A stretch of 64,000 nucleotides of DNA from Pascua guehoae (lineage: Eukaryota > Basidiomycota > Tremellomycetes > Trichosporonales > Trichosporonaceae): contig BCJX01000006.1 in the NCBI GenBank assembly GCA_001600415.1, positions 177,983-241,982 of the forward strand. The letters are read 5' to 3'. Below the pieces are notes generated by a model. The model was given only the letters and a program-made list of their open reading frames with translations. It did not search any database and had not been told where the DNA came from. Positions 31,765 to 44,139 of the stretch are shown piece after piece. The translations under genes and the position numbers were made by a program. The number at the start of each line of letters is the position of its first letter. The stretch's first letter is position 1.

Positions 31765-34676
31765 CTACTTTGACGCAATCTCCGCCGAAAGGTCGCTCAG
31801 GCGCTTCTCCTTGAGGGATTTGGCGCGCGTGGACACGGCCTCCTTGGCGCTCTTGACGAGGTCACCGTTGAGAGTCGCGCGGGCAGGCGACGATAACTGA
31901 CAGTGAGCACAACACCAATCCGTACTACTCACCAGGTTGCCAAGCGCAACAGCCGCCCGATAAATAGTCTCGCTGTCAGTCTGCTCCTGGAGCAGGATCT
32001 GTATGTCAGATATGGTGTCGCGCTGGAGACGTACATGGGAGGTAAAAGCCACGACCTGCTCCACTGCAGGCGCAGAGAGAGCACTGCCAAGTGCAAGAAT
32101 GGAGTAGCTATTCAACGTCAGTGAAACGTCACCAATCGTACACCCACTTGAGAGCAATAGTCGCAAGAGGCAGCTTGGCGTTGCCAATCTCTTCCCACGA
32201 CCTCCCGTCAATAAGAGCCTCGATGAGACCCTGCTCCGCGACAGCTGCCATCGTCTTGCGTCCGGCGGCGGTGCTGAACATGTTGGCCAGTGCGCGCGTA
32301 GCCAGAAGCATGTTGGTGCTGCGCATCTTGGACGCAACCCAAGGCGAACGCCACTCTGCGGCTTGGAGCAAGTCGTTGGGCGCGGACGCGCAACCTCCCA
32401 GTTTAGGAGAGACAATAGCGAGTGCCCTCAGAACATCGATTACTGCGCGGGTTAGCATTGCTTCCATGAAATGCAGTAACCCACAAGGGAAGCGCTGCTG
32501 CTCGCTCCACGATGTGGCGAGGGCGAGCAGTTTTGTCGGGTCGTAGCTTTCCGACACAGGTGGCTTATCAGAAGACACGATACGCAGGGCCTCCGTCAAC
32601 GTCTGTGCCGTTTCGTCATCAATCGCAAGGTTGGGCTGAATGGTGAGCAAAAACGACTCTTGTTAAAACACTAACCGTGGCCTTCGAAATCTCCCCGTTG
32701 AACTGGTCGATTTTGGACTTTGCAGCTGCAGCATTGATCTTCTTGAAGGACAGGTATGTTCGGACAGGGAGGATCTTTGCGATCGGTGCAGCGGGTTGAG
32801 TAGAGTACGCAGAGCCGCCTGTGAGGGGGTCACCAAAACCTCCACTACCGCCACCGGTAGAGACACCACCGCCAGTGTATCGAGAGCCGCCCGTCAGAGG
32901 GTCGCCACCACTGCTGTTGCCACCACCGGTGGAGACGCCGCCACCAGTATACCGGGACGCCCCAGTGAAGGGATCAACGTAAGCGTCCTCGGCCCCACCA
33001 GTGCCCAGCTGGACACCACCCGAGTTCTTCTGGATAAAGTCCACAACCTGCTCAGCGTAGCCCGAAGGAAGCTCGTGCTTGTCGAGGAACCGCTGCGCAG
33101 CCACCCAGGGGTTCTCTAAGGGGTCAGCAGAGAACTTGGCAGGTCGAGGACAAACCAGTAGTGTTGTAAGGCAGCTTCAGCGGGGGCATACCCTCCGACA
33201 CGTCTACGTCGAAGACGAAATCGTATTCCTTGCCCTCATAAAGCTGCTTCCGTCCAGACCCGATGGCGTCCACCACTTGGCCAATCTGTTGCCATGTGCT
33301 TTCGGCAGCAACCCACTGGTACGCCTCAACATTGTCATTGTTCTTGATCATGATGACCTGTCCGTCTTTCTTGCCTACAAGGTTAGTGGATGGCTGCCCA
33401 GGTGAACCCACCTTCACGTCCGAGCGCCTCCATTCCCGGAAGATCAGAGCGCTTGATGTCGCCGACTTGGCTCCTTGGCATGTTAGAACCAGAAATCAAC
33501 GAAAACGTAAACAACCCACTTGTCCAACTTGCGCTGGCTGACTTCCTGCTTCCACGTCTCACGGTCCTCAATTGGCGCCATGAGCTCGTCGATCTGGGTG
33601 AAGAACCTGATTGTCGAGTCCGCAGACGATGACGCGACGTAAAAGCCCTTTTGGGAAGGTACGGGAGCGACCGCCGCAGACCAGAGGGACAACGAAGGGT
33701 GGGCAATGGTCTGAACAAGGCCAGTGTCTGAATGGGTCAATCGCAGTTCAAATTCGGGACGACCCACCAGACCACACGCGAAGCGTGCCATCCTCTCCCG
33801 AGCTGACAGCACCCGAGCCGTCGGGGAAAGCGGCCACAGAATAGACGAACGAAGTGTGGCCAGACAGCGAGTTGATGGGCTCTGGCTTGTCAAACGAGTA
33901 GATGTTGACGAGGCCGTCGTTACCGCAGCTCCAGAAGCCCTTCCCATCGGGCCGAAGGCTGAGGCCACGGACACAGTTTGTATGGCCAGTGTACGTCTGC
34001 AGAGGGTGGGTTTTGCCATTGGCAACGTCGATGGCGTGTAGGGTGATCGTCTTGTCGGCGGAGGCTATGATGTCAGCAGCGTCCTCGGAGACGCTTGTTT
34101 GCTCACCTGTGAGCACACGATCTTCGCCAACAAATCGAATGGCCCAGACGGCCTGGGAGTGCGTCTCAATGTGGACTGCCTTCTTAAAGTCCTTCCAGAC
34201 GATGGCTGTCTTGTCCCAGCTTCCCGACGCGATGAGGCCGCCGTTGCTAGCGTCGATACAGCAGAGGTTCTGGCGGTGTTCGATGAGTGTGTGGAAGGGC
34301 TGCTGGGTTGGCGCATCAATGGCGGGTGGTTGCGACGTAAGGGAAGGAAGAAGGTACGACGAGAGCATGCCAGAGGCAGACCCGATCAAGACGTAAGCTA
34401 GAGCGTCAGCCAAATACAGGTGCACGAGGTTCGCTCTAACCTACCTTCGCCTTGCCAGCGGACCATGGTCACGCAGCTAACAAAACGCCTTTCAAGCTCT
34501 TCGACGCGTAACTTGGCGTCCCACTCCTTGCCACTCGCCGAAGGACCCCAGACAATGGCCGAGCCGTCGCGGGAAGCCGAAAGGAGGAGGGGGACATCCG
34601 CGTTGGGGACGGTGATGTTGCGCACATCGGACGAATGTCCATGAAGAGTGAATGCGAGCTCGTATGGCTTGGCCAT
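31765..34676 (-). CDS. DOA1: Ubiquitin-binding WD40/PFU/PUL protein DOA1 (UFD3/PLAA)
   Basis: Cofactor of the Cdc48/p97 segregase in ubiquitin recycling and mitochondrial or endosomal protein turnover. The N-terminus MAKPYELAFTLHGHSSDVRN begins a WD40 propeller. Repeat motifs include LSASRDGSAIVWG, ASGSWDKTAIVWK and SCGNDGLVNIYS, and later SSGEDGTLRVWS. The PFU domain follows (KEYDFVFDVDVSEG, PPLKLPYN). A Gly-rich linker carries three DPLTGGS/DPFTGASRYTGG repeats. The C-terminal PUL domain (armadillo-like, binds Cdc48) starts near 32750 and includes STNMLLATRALANMFST and ALGSALSAPAVEQVV. Many short introns were inferred; the stop is at 31765. The tail lies 126 bp from the convergent DOHH stop. 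Confidence 0.93.
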
Positions 34677-35185
34677 GATGAGAAAGATGGAAGAAAGGAT
34701 GACAAAGGATGAAGATGAAGTTCAACAGGATACCAACATTACCCCGAGTGGATGGACAAGCAACGTTGATCGAGGCTGACAAGTCGCGCGCGTCAGCAGG
34801 AGGCTGGGGGCCGGGGGGTGGTAATTCCCACGTGGCATTTATGTGGGGTCTCCATGAAAACATGATGGCAAACGTCATTGATGCGGGAAGGGAAACGGGC
34901 CGGGCCGACAGGGGGAGATGCCCGCACGGCAGCGCGCAGCTGGTGGTGCAGAGGGGCCCAGGAGGCCCAAGAGACAAAACGTCGGCGACAGACCCCTCTC
35001 TCGTACATGCGTACACAAATCGTGGTCCACAGACCTCGGTGGGATTCTGCGTTTACTTCATCCGTCTTCCTTCACACATCGACCACCATGCTGCTCCGTA
35101 CCATTCGGTGACTTGCTTGGCTTTGCACCCACCCAGCCTTGACCATTTCGCTATCGCCATCTCGTTCCCTATCCCAGCCGTCGAC
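34677..35185. promoter_or_regulatory. Divergent promoter region of DOA1 and the alpha/beta hydrolase
   Basis: A 509-bp interval between two start codons. The right side is pyrimidine-rich with CACC/CATCG leader-like sequence. No specific motif is assigned. Confidence 0.45.
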
Positions 35186-38100
35186 ATGCCCGACTTCCTC
35201 ACCCCTCAGGTCGTGGCCGCGAGTGAGCATTACGCCACGCCGAGTCTCTGTCTCTCCATGTTGCTTACAGATGTTCAGCCGGCCCGGTCATACTAGAGAC
35301 GTTTGTTAAGCACTACCTAACACCGAGGAAGGAGCGTAAAGACAGGCATGGACAGGATACCGCTCGCGTGGACCTCATGTATGACGAGGGTGAGTGCTAC
35401 CAACATGTTGCTGGTTGACGGATGACTTGAGCTGACTCGCAAGCCTTCACAATCGCAAAAGTAGGCATTCCCTCGCTGACAGCACTGACATTCCAGGAAT
35501 TCATGGATATAGCAACCCAGTGCGTCCAAGAAGCATCGTGCCATTTCGCTCAGACCTGACCCACAGACACCCAGTGGCGTCGTTGCAGAGCTTCTCGGTC
35601 ACACGTACGCCTGCACCGCCATGGGTAGCGGTACACAGGCTGCGTATACCTCAATCGTCCCTTAGCCAGGCGGCCACAAAGCTCATCGAGGCATTTGGTG
35701 GTGAGGACATGGCATATAAAATTGCTGGTGGAACAAAGTGGTGGCAGGTCCGTGCCGGCAAAGGCGTCGAGGCCGAGTGGATCGCGATCAAAAATAACGA
35801 CTACCGGCTGGCAGTACAGGAAGAGAAGGTGGCCCATAATCAAAGGATGAAGGAGCAGGAGGACAAAGAGACAACAAACGAACCCCTCCAGGACCGACGC
35901 CCGTCGGACAAGACCGACAAGACGGATGATTGGGATGCAGGATGTTAGTTGGTGGTCGCGGGTGTCTTGCTGACAACAGTCACTCCGGAGATGGACCAAA
36001 TGCGATGCATGCTCTTCAGTGAGATCTTTGAGTCTTGACAAAGCTGACATGTCCAGTTCATGGTGGAGCGTCCGTATCGACTGGAAACCTTATGGCTTGC
36101 TAACCCTTGCAGTTATTATTGGGGGTCAATCAACACCCACAGATACGTCATCTGGCGTCTCGCGCGGAAAATGAAAGGAAGATGCTTTGCGGTCAACTAT
36201 AGGAGTGAGTAATAAGTGTGCTCTGATGAACAGTACTCACACTGTCCCCAGAGGCACCCCAGTATCCATTCCCGTGTGCTATTCAAGATTGCTTGGCGGC
36301 TTGGCTGTATCTTGTCAATCCTCCACCGGATGCACCACATCGACCTGTCGATCCAAAGAATATCATCCTTGCGGGCGACTCCGCTGGCGGTGCTCTCGTA
36401 TGGGCACTACTGCAGATCCTGCGCGACACTCCTGGCCTAGATCTCCCTGCTGGAGCGGTCCTTATCAGTCCGGTTGGTCGATAGAGGTGGTACGCGCTAA
36501 CCTCTCAGTGGTCCGACTTGACACATAGCTTTCCGAGTATCTTAGAGAATACGGAGACGGTGGGTTGTCCTCGAAAGCCAATCTCTAACATACCAGGACG
36601 TCGTTCCTCGTTACAGTTTTATTCACGTACGTTGCCATCGACGCAAACCGCTACCAATGCTAACCAGAAGAAACCATCGTCCCTATGGCCACCGCCACCG
36701 GCAGACTTGACGGAGGATGTGCAGTCCCGTATTCAGAAAAGGGTTCGATCAGCGCTTCATCATCTCCACCAGCAGACCCCTAGGAAGGACCAGTCCCTCA
36801 CCGACGAGGATACCCCCGAACCATCACTGGTGGAAGGCAGCTCCTCGACAAACACCGATAGCACCATCTATACGTCTGATCCGCACGTGTGGACCAAGTT
36901 CAAGCCCTTCTTCAAGAAGCGTACGGAAGTTGAGGCGAAGTCCAATGCCTCGGAAGCGCCAACTGACATGGCCAACCCGTCGGCCGTGTTCCATTCTCTC
37001 AAACAGAAGGGCGAAGGGACGCCGCGTAGAGTCGGAACCCTCGCCCAAGCTGATGCGCCCCTTCACATCAACGTCGGAGGTCAGAGCGTCGTTATCGACA
37101 CTCAGATCCAGCTCTACGCTACAAATGCACAGCTTCGGCATCCCTTTATCTCGCCAGTGCTAGGGTATCTCGGTGGACTCCCGCCCCTCTATATCCTGGC
37201 GGGCAACAACGAAGTGCTGCGTGACGAAGTCATCTATTGGTACGTCACATCCAGAATACCCCCTCGCTCACAACTCCAGCGCTCATAAAGCTGCGCACCC
37301 GGAACAACACCCGATCGCCGACGATGTGAAGCAGCTGTTGCCATCCCTCCAGGGCGTTGAGGATAGGTATCAGCCTACGAATGTTCACCTGCAAGTGTAC
37401 GACGGTAAGCATCGTCTCTTATTCAGGAGTTGTTCTGCTAACGGTCTCAGGTGTCGGGCACGACCTGCCTCTGTTCTCCATGACGCGGCCCTCTCGTGGC
37501 GCGTTCCGCGCCATGGCTACGTTTTGTCGCTATGTGACACCAAAGCGCGACTGGAACCTTGACCTGGGGAGCACTTCTCTGGACACTGCTGCCATGTCTC
37601 GACAAGGGTCGGATGTTTCACCAGACACCACTCCTTACTATACTCCCATGACTGAGATGGCCTCTTTCCTGGCTGAAGAGCCATCGTCGATGGACAATGT
37701 CGACCAGAAGCTGGAGGGACTAGTAACTGGAGATCGTAACGGCTCGATTACGGCTAGGAACGAGGACGTTGACGTTACGGAAAACGCAGAAGTCGCTCAG
37801 AGGGAGGAGATCGTAAAGGCGCCCGACGTCCAAGAGGAGACATCATCAGCCTCGGGCGAGGCATCGCCAACTACTAGTTCTCAAAGGGTCAACGATGGTG
37901 GCTCGCTTTCAACAACTCCCATTGAGCCTTCACCTGCGCGAGTGCCCCTCGCGACTCCTATCTCGCTCGACCACGCAACACGTGTGGAAGGCGAATACAT
38001 GGTGCCGTCTGATTCGGATGACGAGCCACAAGGCGAAATTTTCGTTGTTGAGAATGCCCCACGCCTCACCACCCCAATCACGAACGACGGGCGCGTGATG

Positions 38101-40200
38101 GAAATGGCGCGGGAGGATTCTGGCTCATTCCCAGGGTCTGAGGATGACACAAGTCGTCGCGCAGCGGCTGTCATTCAGGAGCGCTCTGGATCCCATTCTG
38201 ACTCGGACGCGCCCAGGTCCGAGCGCCTGATTGTGGTGGACAATGACCCACTCACCCGCCAGCCTGTCAAGATTACCCAGGTTGAAATTACCGAGCATGA
38301 AGAACATCACCAGACTGTTTTCAGCAGGCAAGAAGACAGCCATGACGATGTGAACGTTGAGCAACCGACCGCATCCCACGAGCACCCCGGGCCTTCGAAG
38401 ATGGATAACCGTGCTGAAAGGCAGCAGAAGAGGAGGAGTCGGCTTTCGGGTATCTTCAGTGGGCGAACAAACCCCAGCTCACCAGGAACGGAATCGCGCT
38501 CTCCGGACACAACACTCAATGACCGCCCTCCACGACTCACTATCACGACGGTGCCTGAGCTCGAGAACGCGCGTGAACCGTCGGGTGGCAAGACCCGCCG
38601 CAGGTGGTCGACGATGTTCAAATCAACAAGTGAACGGGAGCGGGATTCCGACAGCAAGCCATCGTCGCCGGTGCAGACTCGAGACTTGGTCGCGTCACCC
38701 GCAGAGATGAGCCCGCAGACGCCGACCAAGCGTCAAACCAAAATCTTTGGCGCCCGCGAGTCGGCGCAGAGCAGCACGATTGCGGGCAAGTGCGGGAACC
38801 GCGAGTCGACTCAGAGCGGTATGGCCGGGGGCAAGGACACCGAGCGCTGTGACCACAAGGAGAAGGCCAATCCCGGGGAAGCGGGTTACTTTGGTGTCTA
38901 CCGCGGCCCCAACGTGAGTGCAGCTTCTTGACTTTGTTCGTGATAGCTAACTGCAGCCTTTCGAGGACCACATGATCCGCGAGCGAGTCTCGTTGGGTGG
39001 CAAGCTGCGTCCTCTCGAACCCGCGTCCGAGCTAGCGGCGATGTTGATGCCGGCTTCGGAAATCGGCATGATCAAAGAAGGGCCAGCGATGCGGTACGTC
39101 GAGGGTGGGGCAAAGTGGAACCACAAGTTCCGCCGTGCGCGAAAAAAGGTCATTCGTCACCGGCGGCGCAATCTCAAAGAGTCGCGGGAAAAGGACCAGA
39201 AGCGCATCATCAAGCGCTGGGAAACGCAAATGTCCACTGTGTCCAAGCAGTCCAAGACGTTGGACTCTGCAGCGAGCTCGGTGACGTCTAAATCGACTCG
39301 CCGGCGGTCCAAGGTCACGTCTCGGCCGGTCGAGGCGTCGTCGCAGAGGTTCGAGACGCCCGCGCAGAGAGTGGCGCGCCAGTATACCCAGGAAAGGCTC
39401 GAGTCGGCGAGCGAGAGCGAGGCCGAGGGCGAAGTTGCCGGCGACAGTTCGGACACGAGCGAGGATACACCCGCGTTCCCCCACGCCGACACGATCGACG
39501 GGAGCTGGGCGTGGGAGTGGGCGCTCAACGACGAGGCGCCGCCGCCCAGTGCAATAGTCTCCCGGCGCGATCTGGTGAGCGAGTCCATCCATGTGTAGCA
39601 ACTGACCGCCAGCCCGAGGGACGCAAGCTGGCCCTACTCGCGGACCGGATGGAGTCGGACCCGTCCGAGCTCCACTCGCTCTCGCTGTGGGTCATCATGG
39701 CGTCCATGTTTGCGTCGTCGCCGCGGGACCGGGAGCGCGCCAAGGGCCTTGCTGCCCAGGTAAAGGCGGAGCACAAGGCTGGGCGGGAACGCAGGAAGGA
39801 GGCCAAGCACGCAAAGACCGAGGAGCTTATGAAGAAGGGATACGAGGAGAGTGAGAGGCGTGCAGAGAAGCGTGCGGAGGCGGGTTCTGAGAAGGAGGGT
39901 GTGAGAAGGGAGGAGGATGCGGTCAAGGACAACGTGGGTACGGGAGGCGGCGGAGATGACGAGGGAGACGGCCTTGCGCCGCACCCTGCGGCGGAAGACA
40001 ACCAGAACGGACAGGCCGAGACCAGCACTCCTACACCTGAGAAGACGTTCAGGGTCATCTCTGGTGCAAAGTCGCCCAAGAGCGATATCAACCTCGAAAC
40101 AACGGAAGCGGCCAACGCGTCGGGCCATCTGCAGACCCCGCAGTCGGGAGGCAAGGTCAAGAAGCGCGGCGTGCTTGGGCGCATTTTTCACCGGCACTAG
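35186..40200 (+). CDS. Alpha/beta hydrolase-3 (hormone-sensitive lipase-like) with very long disordered C-terminus
   Basis: Predicted serine ester hydrolase. At least nine introns. After MPDFLTPQVVAA the spliced protein continues VILETFVKHYLTPRKER. The oxyanion-hole motif IHGGAYYWGS is assembled from three exons, including a 13-nt microexon (36057-36069) between introns 36019-36056 and 36070-36112. The nucleophile motif is LAGDSAGG (36371-36391). Acid and base candidates are LRDE (in NNEVLRDEVIYW) and His in GVGHDLPLF. An insert of about 150 residues, Ser/Lys-rich, splits the fold between strands. Beyond about 37600 comes a charged tail of some 700 residues, ending in KKRGVLGRIFHRH. The substrate is unknown. 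The exon chain from 35300 to 37500 is well supported by conserved blocks. Confidence 0.85.
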
Positions 40201-40332
40201 ACGGAACAATGTAATGGATACCATGTCCTGATGTACAGCGTGGTGTATGTCTACGATGGGTGGTTGTCCCAGTCTTGGACGTCCTGTGTGACTACTCTCC
40301 TATCGTCGCCCAACTCGCAGCTTGCTGCTGGC

Positions 40333-42391
40333 TCACTTCCTCTTCCCATCGCCCTCCTTGATCCAGCGCTTGGGCACGCCACGCGCAACGAGCGCCTCGG
40401 TGACAAGCTTGGTCTGGGAGCCCTGGACAAGCACCTCCTTGAGGTTGAGCTTTGGTGAGGCGCCGGTGAGAGGCTGGATGCTGGCCGAGCCGGCGCACAG
40501 ACGGCGGAGCTCGTCTGCAAACTCGTCAATGTCAATGCCAAACGTCTCGAGGCCCGAGACGAGCGTGACCTGCTTGCGGCCCTGGCGGGTCTTGACTGCC
40601 ATCTGGATCGGGTTGAGCGTGCCCTTTCTGGTAGAGTCAGCCAGCTAAATGCGCAAAGTACAGCTGGACTCACTTGACGACACCGCCGATGGAGACGGAC
40701 CAGGTGACGTTGGCACGGAGGCGGCGGAGGGCCTCGTCGCGCGGGATGCGGTCGCCGGGCGATGCCTTGGTGACTGCCGACGCGAGGAGGGCGTCGAGCC
40801 TGACGACACGGTGGTCGCGGCCCTCGATCAGGCCGTGTTTGGTAATGTAGGCATCGAATGCGGGCTTGAAGGCGCTGGACGCGTTGAGCGAGCTCTTCCT
40901 GCTGGGTCAGACAAGTATGGAGTTGACAAACCCACTCTATGCCACATGCCTCCCAGAACGAAATGGCAGAACCGGCAGGCCGCCACAGCTCCTCGATGGC
41001 AATTTCCCGCCCGCCACGCTTGTTCTGCACCGTCCCAGGCTCTGGAGCAGCTGCAGCCTCACGCGCGGCACGCTTGGCCGCCCGGCTCTCCTCCTCGGCC
41101 ACGGTGAGGAACGGCGCGTGCGCCTGCAGTGCGGGGTGCTTGGGGTCAAAGCCAGTGACGACGACTTCGCCTTTACTCTCCTTGATCTTGAGGAGGCCGT
41201 CCTTGCTCGTCTCCTTCATCCATTTGGCGAGCTTTTTCCACTCGCTGCGGGAAATGACAACGTCGTCTCGCCGGGCTGCGGGAATGTACGCGGGGCGCGA
41301 CGGGAGGACGTGCGCCGAGTAGAGCTGGGACGATGGGAGGGGCAAGGACGAGGGCGAGAGGCCGGACAGGGCCTGGAGGAGGGCTGCAGAGAGGAGCGTC
41401 GATACCTCGCGGGGGCTGAGGGGGCCCGAGTCCGGCGTCTCGGGAGTCTCTAACACGTTCAGATCCTCCACACCCGCGGTAGCGGCCGCGACGTCCGACG
41501 ACGATGGGGGCGCCTCGGCCGGCGGGGCCGCAAGGGGCTTCCTCGGCTCGGGCAGGCGGAAACTCTTCAGTGCAGGCTTGGATCCCGACTCCCACAAGCT
41601 GCGGTCAGTCGGTATGCTCACGCTGCGGCAACTCACTGGTCGTCGATGATACACATAATATCGACAAACTTGCCCTCGTCACGGTCGACGCCCTCTGCGC
41701 GGTGGCGCTGCAAGCGTCCGAGAGCCTCGCGCAGCCCACCTCGCGCGACAACGCGCCCGACACCGACATAGCTCACATTTCCGTCCCCCGCCGTGTCTGC
41801 GGCCAGGGCGACGAGCTCGCCCTCGGCCACGTCCGGGAGACGCCACGGGGTGCCCATGTGCCGCACGGCGGGGAGGAAGAGGGGCGCGCCAGAGAAGAGC
41901 GGCGGCGGGAGCGGGTGGTGCAGCTGCAACACGGGGAGAAAGGGCGGGACGTCCTGCGCAAGCAGGGACACTGGCGTCAGTCAGCGTCGGGTGGTGGCAA
42001 GGAAGAAACCGGCGGGTGCTGCTCACGGGTTGGGATCATCTCCTTTGACCCGCGCCCAAACGTCATCCACAGCGCGTCGCCGTCTGGACTCAGATACACC
42101 GTCTGTCGTCAGCCTTCTTCACTCTCACCAGAGCTAGAAACTCACACCGTCAATACCCCCGCTCGTCTCGATCGCAGCACTCCGCACGCCGTCGGGGACA
42201 AGTCGCCGCCCAAGCTCCTTCTCGGTCAGACCCGCGGCGTTGGCGTTGGCGCCCGAGCCAGAGCTAGACGACTCGCCGACACTGTCCTGCAGCGCGGGGT
42301 ACTGCGAGAACACGGACGAGACGAGCTGCCGGCGCGCCGACGAGCGCAGTGGCGTCGCGTTGGACTGGTGCGCGAGCGCCTTCTTGAACAT
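40333..42391 (-). CDS. TMA64: Translation initiation/recycling factor eIF2D (ligatin, Tma64)
   Basis: Delivers tRNA to the P site independently of eIF2 and recycles 40S subunits. The start MFKKALAHQSNATPLRSSAR (ATG 42389-42391) is the family opening. The pre-PUA/PUA region has ALWMTFGRGSKEMIPTL and LPVLQLHHPLPPPLFSGAPL, and a segment ending VSYVGVGRV. A Pro/Ala-rich linker follows. Next is the SWIB-like and winged-helix part (RSEWKKLAKWMKETSKDG, LLKIKESKGEVVVTGF). The C-terminal SUI1 domain has TRQGRKQVTLVSGLETFGID and QPLTGASPKLNLKEVLVQG, ending KRWIKEGDGKRK. Introns were inferred after GGID, MIPT, IIDD, ACGI and VVK. It is convergent with the hydrolase gene, stops 132 bp apart. Confidence 0.93.
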
Positions 42392-43512
42392 GGTCGTGGT
42401 TGCCGGGAAATGGAGTAATAACACAAGTGACAGAGGCCGATTTCAGGTTTCATGCGGTGGGTGGTGGCTTTGGTCGGTGGCGGTGGAGGTCGACTTGGGC
42501 AGGTGGCACTCTGGAGGACTGTGTTGTGTGACGTCGCATGTTGCACGGTCAAAGCTGACCTGGGAGAGGACAGTCTGGGCACGCATGTCACCTATGCACG
42601 GCTCTGACGTATCTCTCTAGCGTTTAAATGCTTGCAGTACTGTCACATTTGTCTGCAACTGCCCCTCTCTACGCAGTGGCTACATTGCCCGAGGCGGTGC
42701 CCTCCGTTCTCCAGGCCAGCTGGAGCTGGCCTGGAGCCGACGTACCAAACGTTTGAGACGCGGAGCTCACACGTATGTGGTCGATCAGGAATACTCTGGC
42801 ACTCGCACTCCACTGTCGAAGGCTGCCACAGGGTGACAAGCCAACAAGGGGGGCCGTCTATTGAACAAAAACATCAATACTGTAAAGGGGTGTCCTGCCC
42901 TTGGAGCGAACGCACAAGCTCGGAACTCTGCTCACCACTCTGCACAGCAACACTCTGAATGCCAGGAGAAACGCAAAAAAGATTTGTTTTAACGTCCGCA
43001 GACAGGAGGGAAATATTTGCCAGGCAGCTGCCGCGGTTCTTTTGTCCGACCACAATCACCCTAGACAGAGAAAGGGCTTGAAAGGGAACCGAACACGCGG
43101 GGTCAGCATGGTGAGTAGTGAGTAGTTAGTAGGTATCACAAAGCGATCACGTACCTGTTAGCCACTGCACCACCACTTGTATGAGAATACATCTGGTCTC
43201 CTTCCTCTTGACACCTCGAGCAGAGTGGTTTGGGAGACTGACGGCCGAAAGATCGACGGACGTAACGGAATTAAGCCACCCTACTCCAATTGCGACTACG
43301 AATTAACGCTTGGGCCCCACGTGGCGGTAGTGGGTATTTCGCCACCCAGGATTCACCACTACCCTCGCCTGTCACCTATCACCTCTTTTTGTCGTCCTGT
43401 ATCGTCCAGACCACGACTCGAGCTGCGACGCGTCGTCAATCTCTGAATTGGTGCATCTGGCATAACGCGATGCTCAACCACGTGCACCGCGCTAACACAA
43501 TACAGGTCGACA
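42392..43512. other. Intergenic between divergent eIF2D and P-loop kinase genes
   Basis: About 1.1 kb with no recognisable gene and lower GC content than flanking genes. A TTTAAATGC box is near 42625. A tRNA-like A-box/B-box arrangement on the minus strand at 43085-43180 was examined and not accepted. Confidence 0.45.
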
Positions 43513-44139
43513 GTGGGGAGAGGTATGGGCAGCGTAAGCGAGCGAGGAGCACGCACCACACGCACGATGCAGCGCATCAACATTGTCGGCGTCTCGGGCT
43601 CGGGCAAGTCGACACTGGCATCCAACCTCGCGCGCGTGCTCGACCTGCCGCACCTCGAGGTCGACGGTGTCTTCCACCAGCCCGGCTGGCGTCCGCTGCC
43701 CAAGGACGAGCTCTGCGCCGCCGTCGCCCGCTTCATGGCCGAGCACGAGGGCTGGGTCGTCGACGGCAACTATAGCAAGGTCCGCCCCATGCTGTGGACT
43801 CGCGGTACGGGCGTCGATACCGTCGTCTGGATCGACCTGCCCAAATGGCAGACCATGCTGCAGCTGCTCGTCCGCACGCTCCGCCGCGTCATTACCCGCC
43901 AGCCCCTGTGGAACGGCAACATGGAGACCTGGGGAAATGTCCTCTCCACCGATCCAGAGACGAGCGTGCTCGCGTTCGCGTGGATGAACTGGGACATTAC
44001 GCGCGGGCGGATCCTCGACGCCATGCGTGATCCCGCGTACGAACATATCCGCTTCGTGCGCCTCACGAGCCGCAGAGAGGTGGAGGAGTTTATGGCGGCC
44101 GCGGCGGCTGGTGGCGAGAACCCCAAGGACGCCGAGTAG
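43513..44139 (+). CDS. P-loop NTPase of the bacterial adenylate kinase-like (FlaR/topology modulation) type
   Basis: A single-exon gene. The Walker A motif is IVGVSGSGKST; then LPHLEVDGVFHQPGW, GWVVDGNYSKVRPMLW, TVVWIDLPKW and PLWNGNMETWGN. Further on is RGRILDAMRDPAYEHIRFVR. This order (LD/VDG-FHQPGW, VDGNYSKVR, VW-DLP, LWNGN) is that of small nucleotide or metabolite kinases common in actinobacteria and other bacteria. I infer horizontal transfer because there are no introns in a genome where nearly every gene has several. The ATG at 43567 (190 residues) matches the bacterial start; an in-frame ATG at 43513 adds 18 non-conserved residues. The substrate is unknown. No targeting signal is evident. 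Confidence 0.85.
   Translation: MGRGMGSVSERGARTTRTMQRINIVGVSGSGKSTLASNLARVLDLPHLEVDGVFHQPGWRPLPKDELCAAVARFMAEHEGWVVDGNYSKVRPMLWTRGTGVDTVVWIDLPKWQTMLQLLVRTLRRVITRQPLWNGNMETWGNVLSTDPETSVLAFAWMNWDITRGRILDAMRDPAYEHIRFVRLTSRREVEEFMAAAAAGGENPKDAE

Noticed and set aside
43085..43180. tRNA-like A-box (TGGTGCAGTGG) and near-B-box (TGTTCGGTTCC) on the minus strand
   Set aside because: The T-stem does not pair, position 58 is G instead of A, and no acceptor stem can be formed. At best it is a degenerate tRNA-derived fragment.
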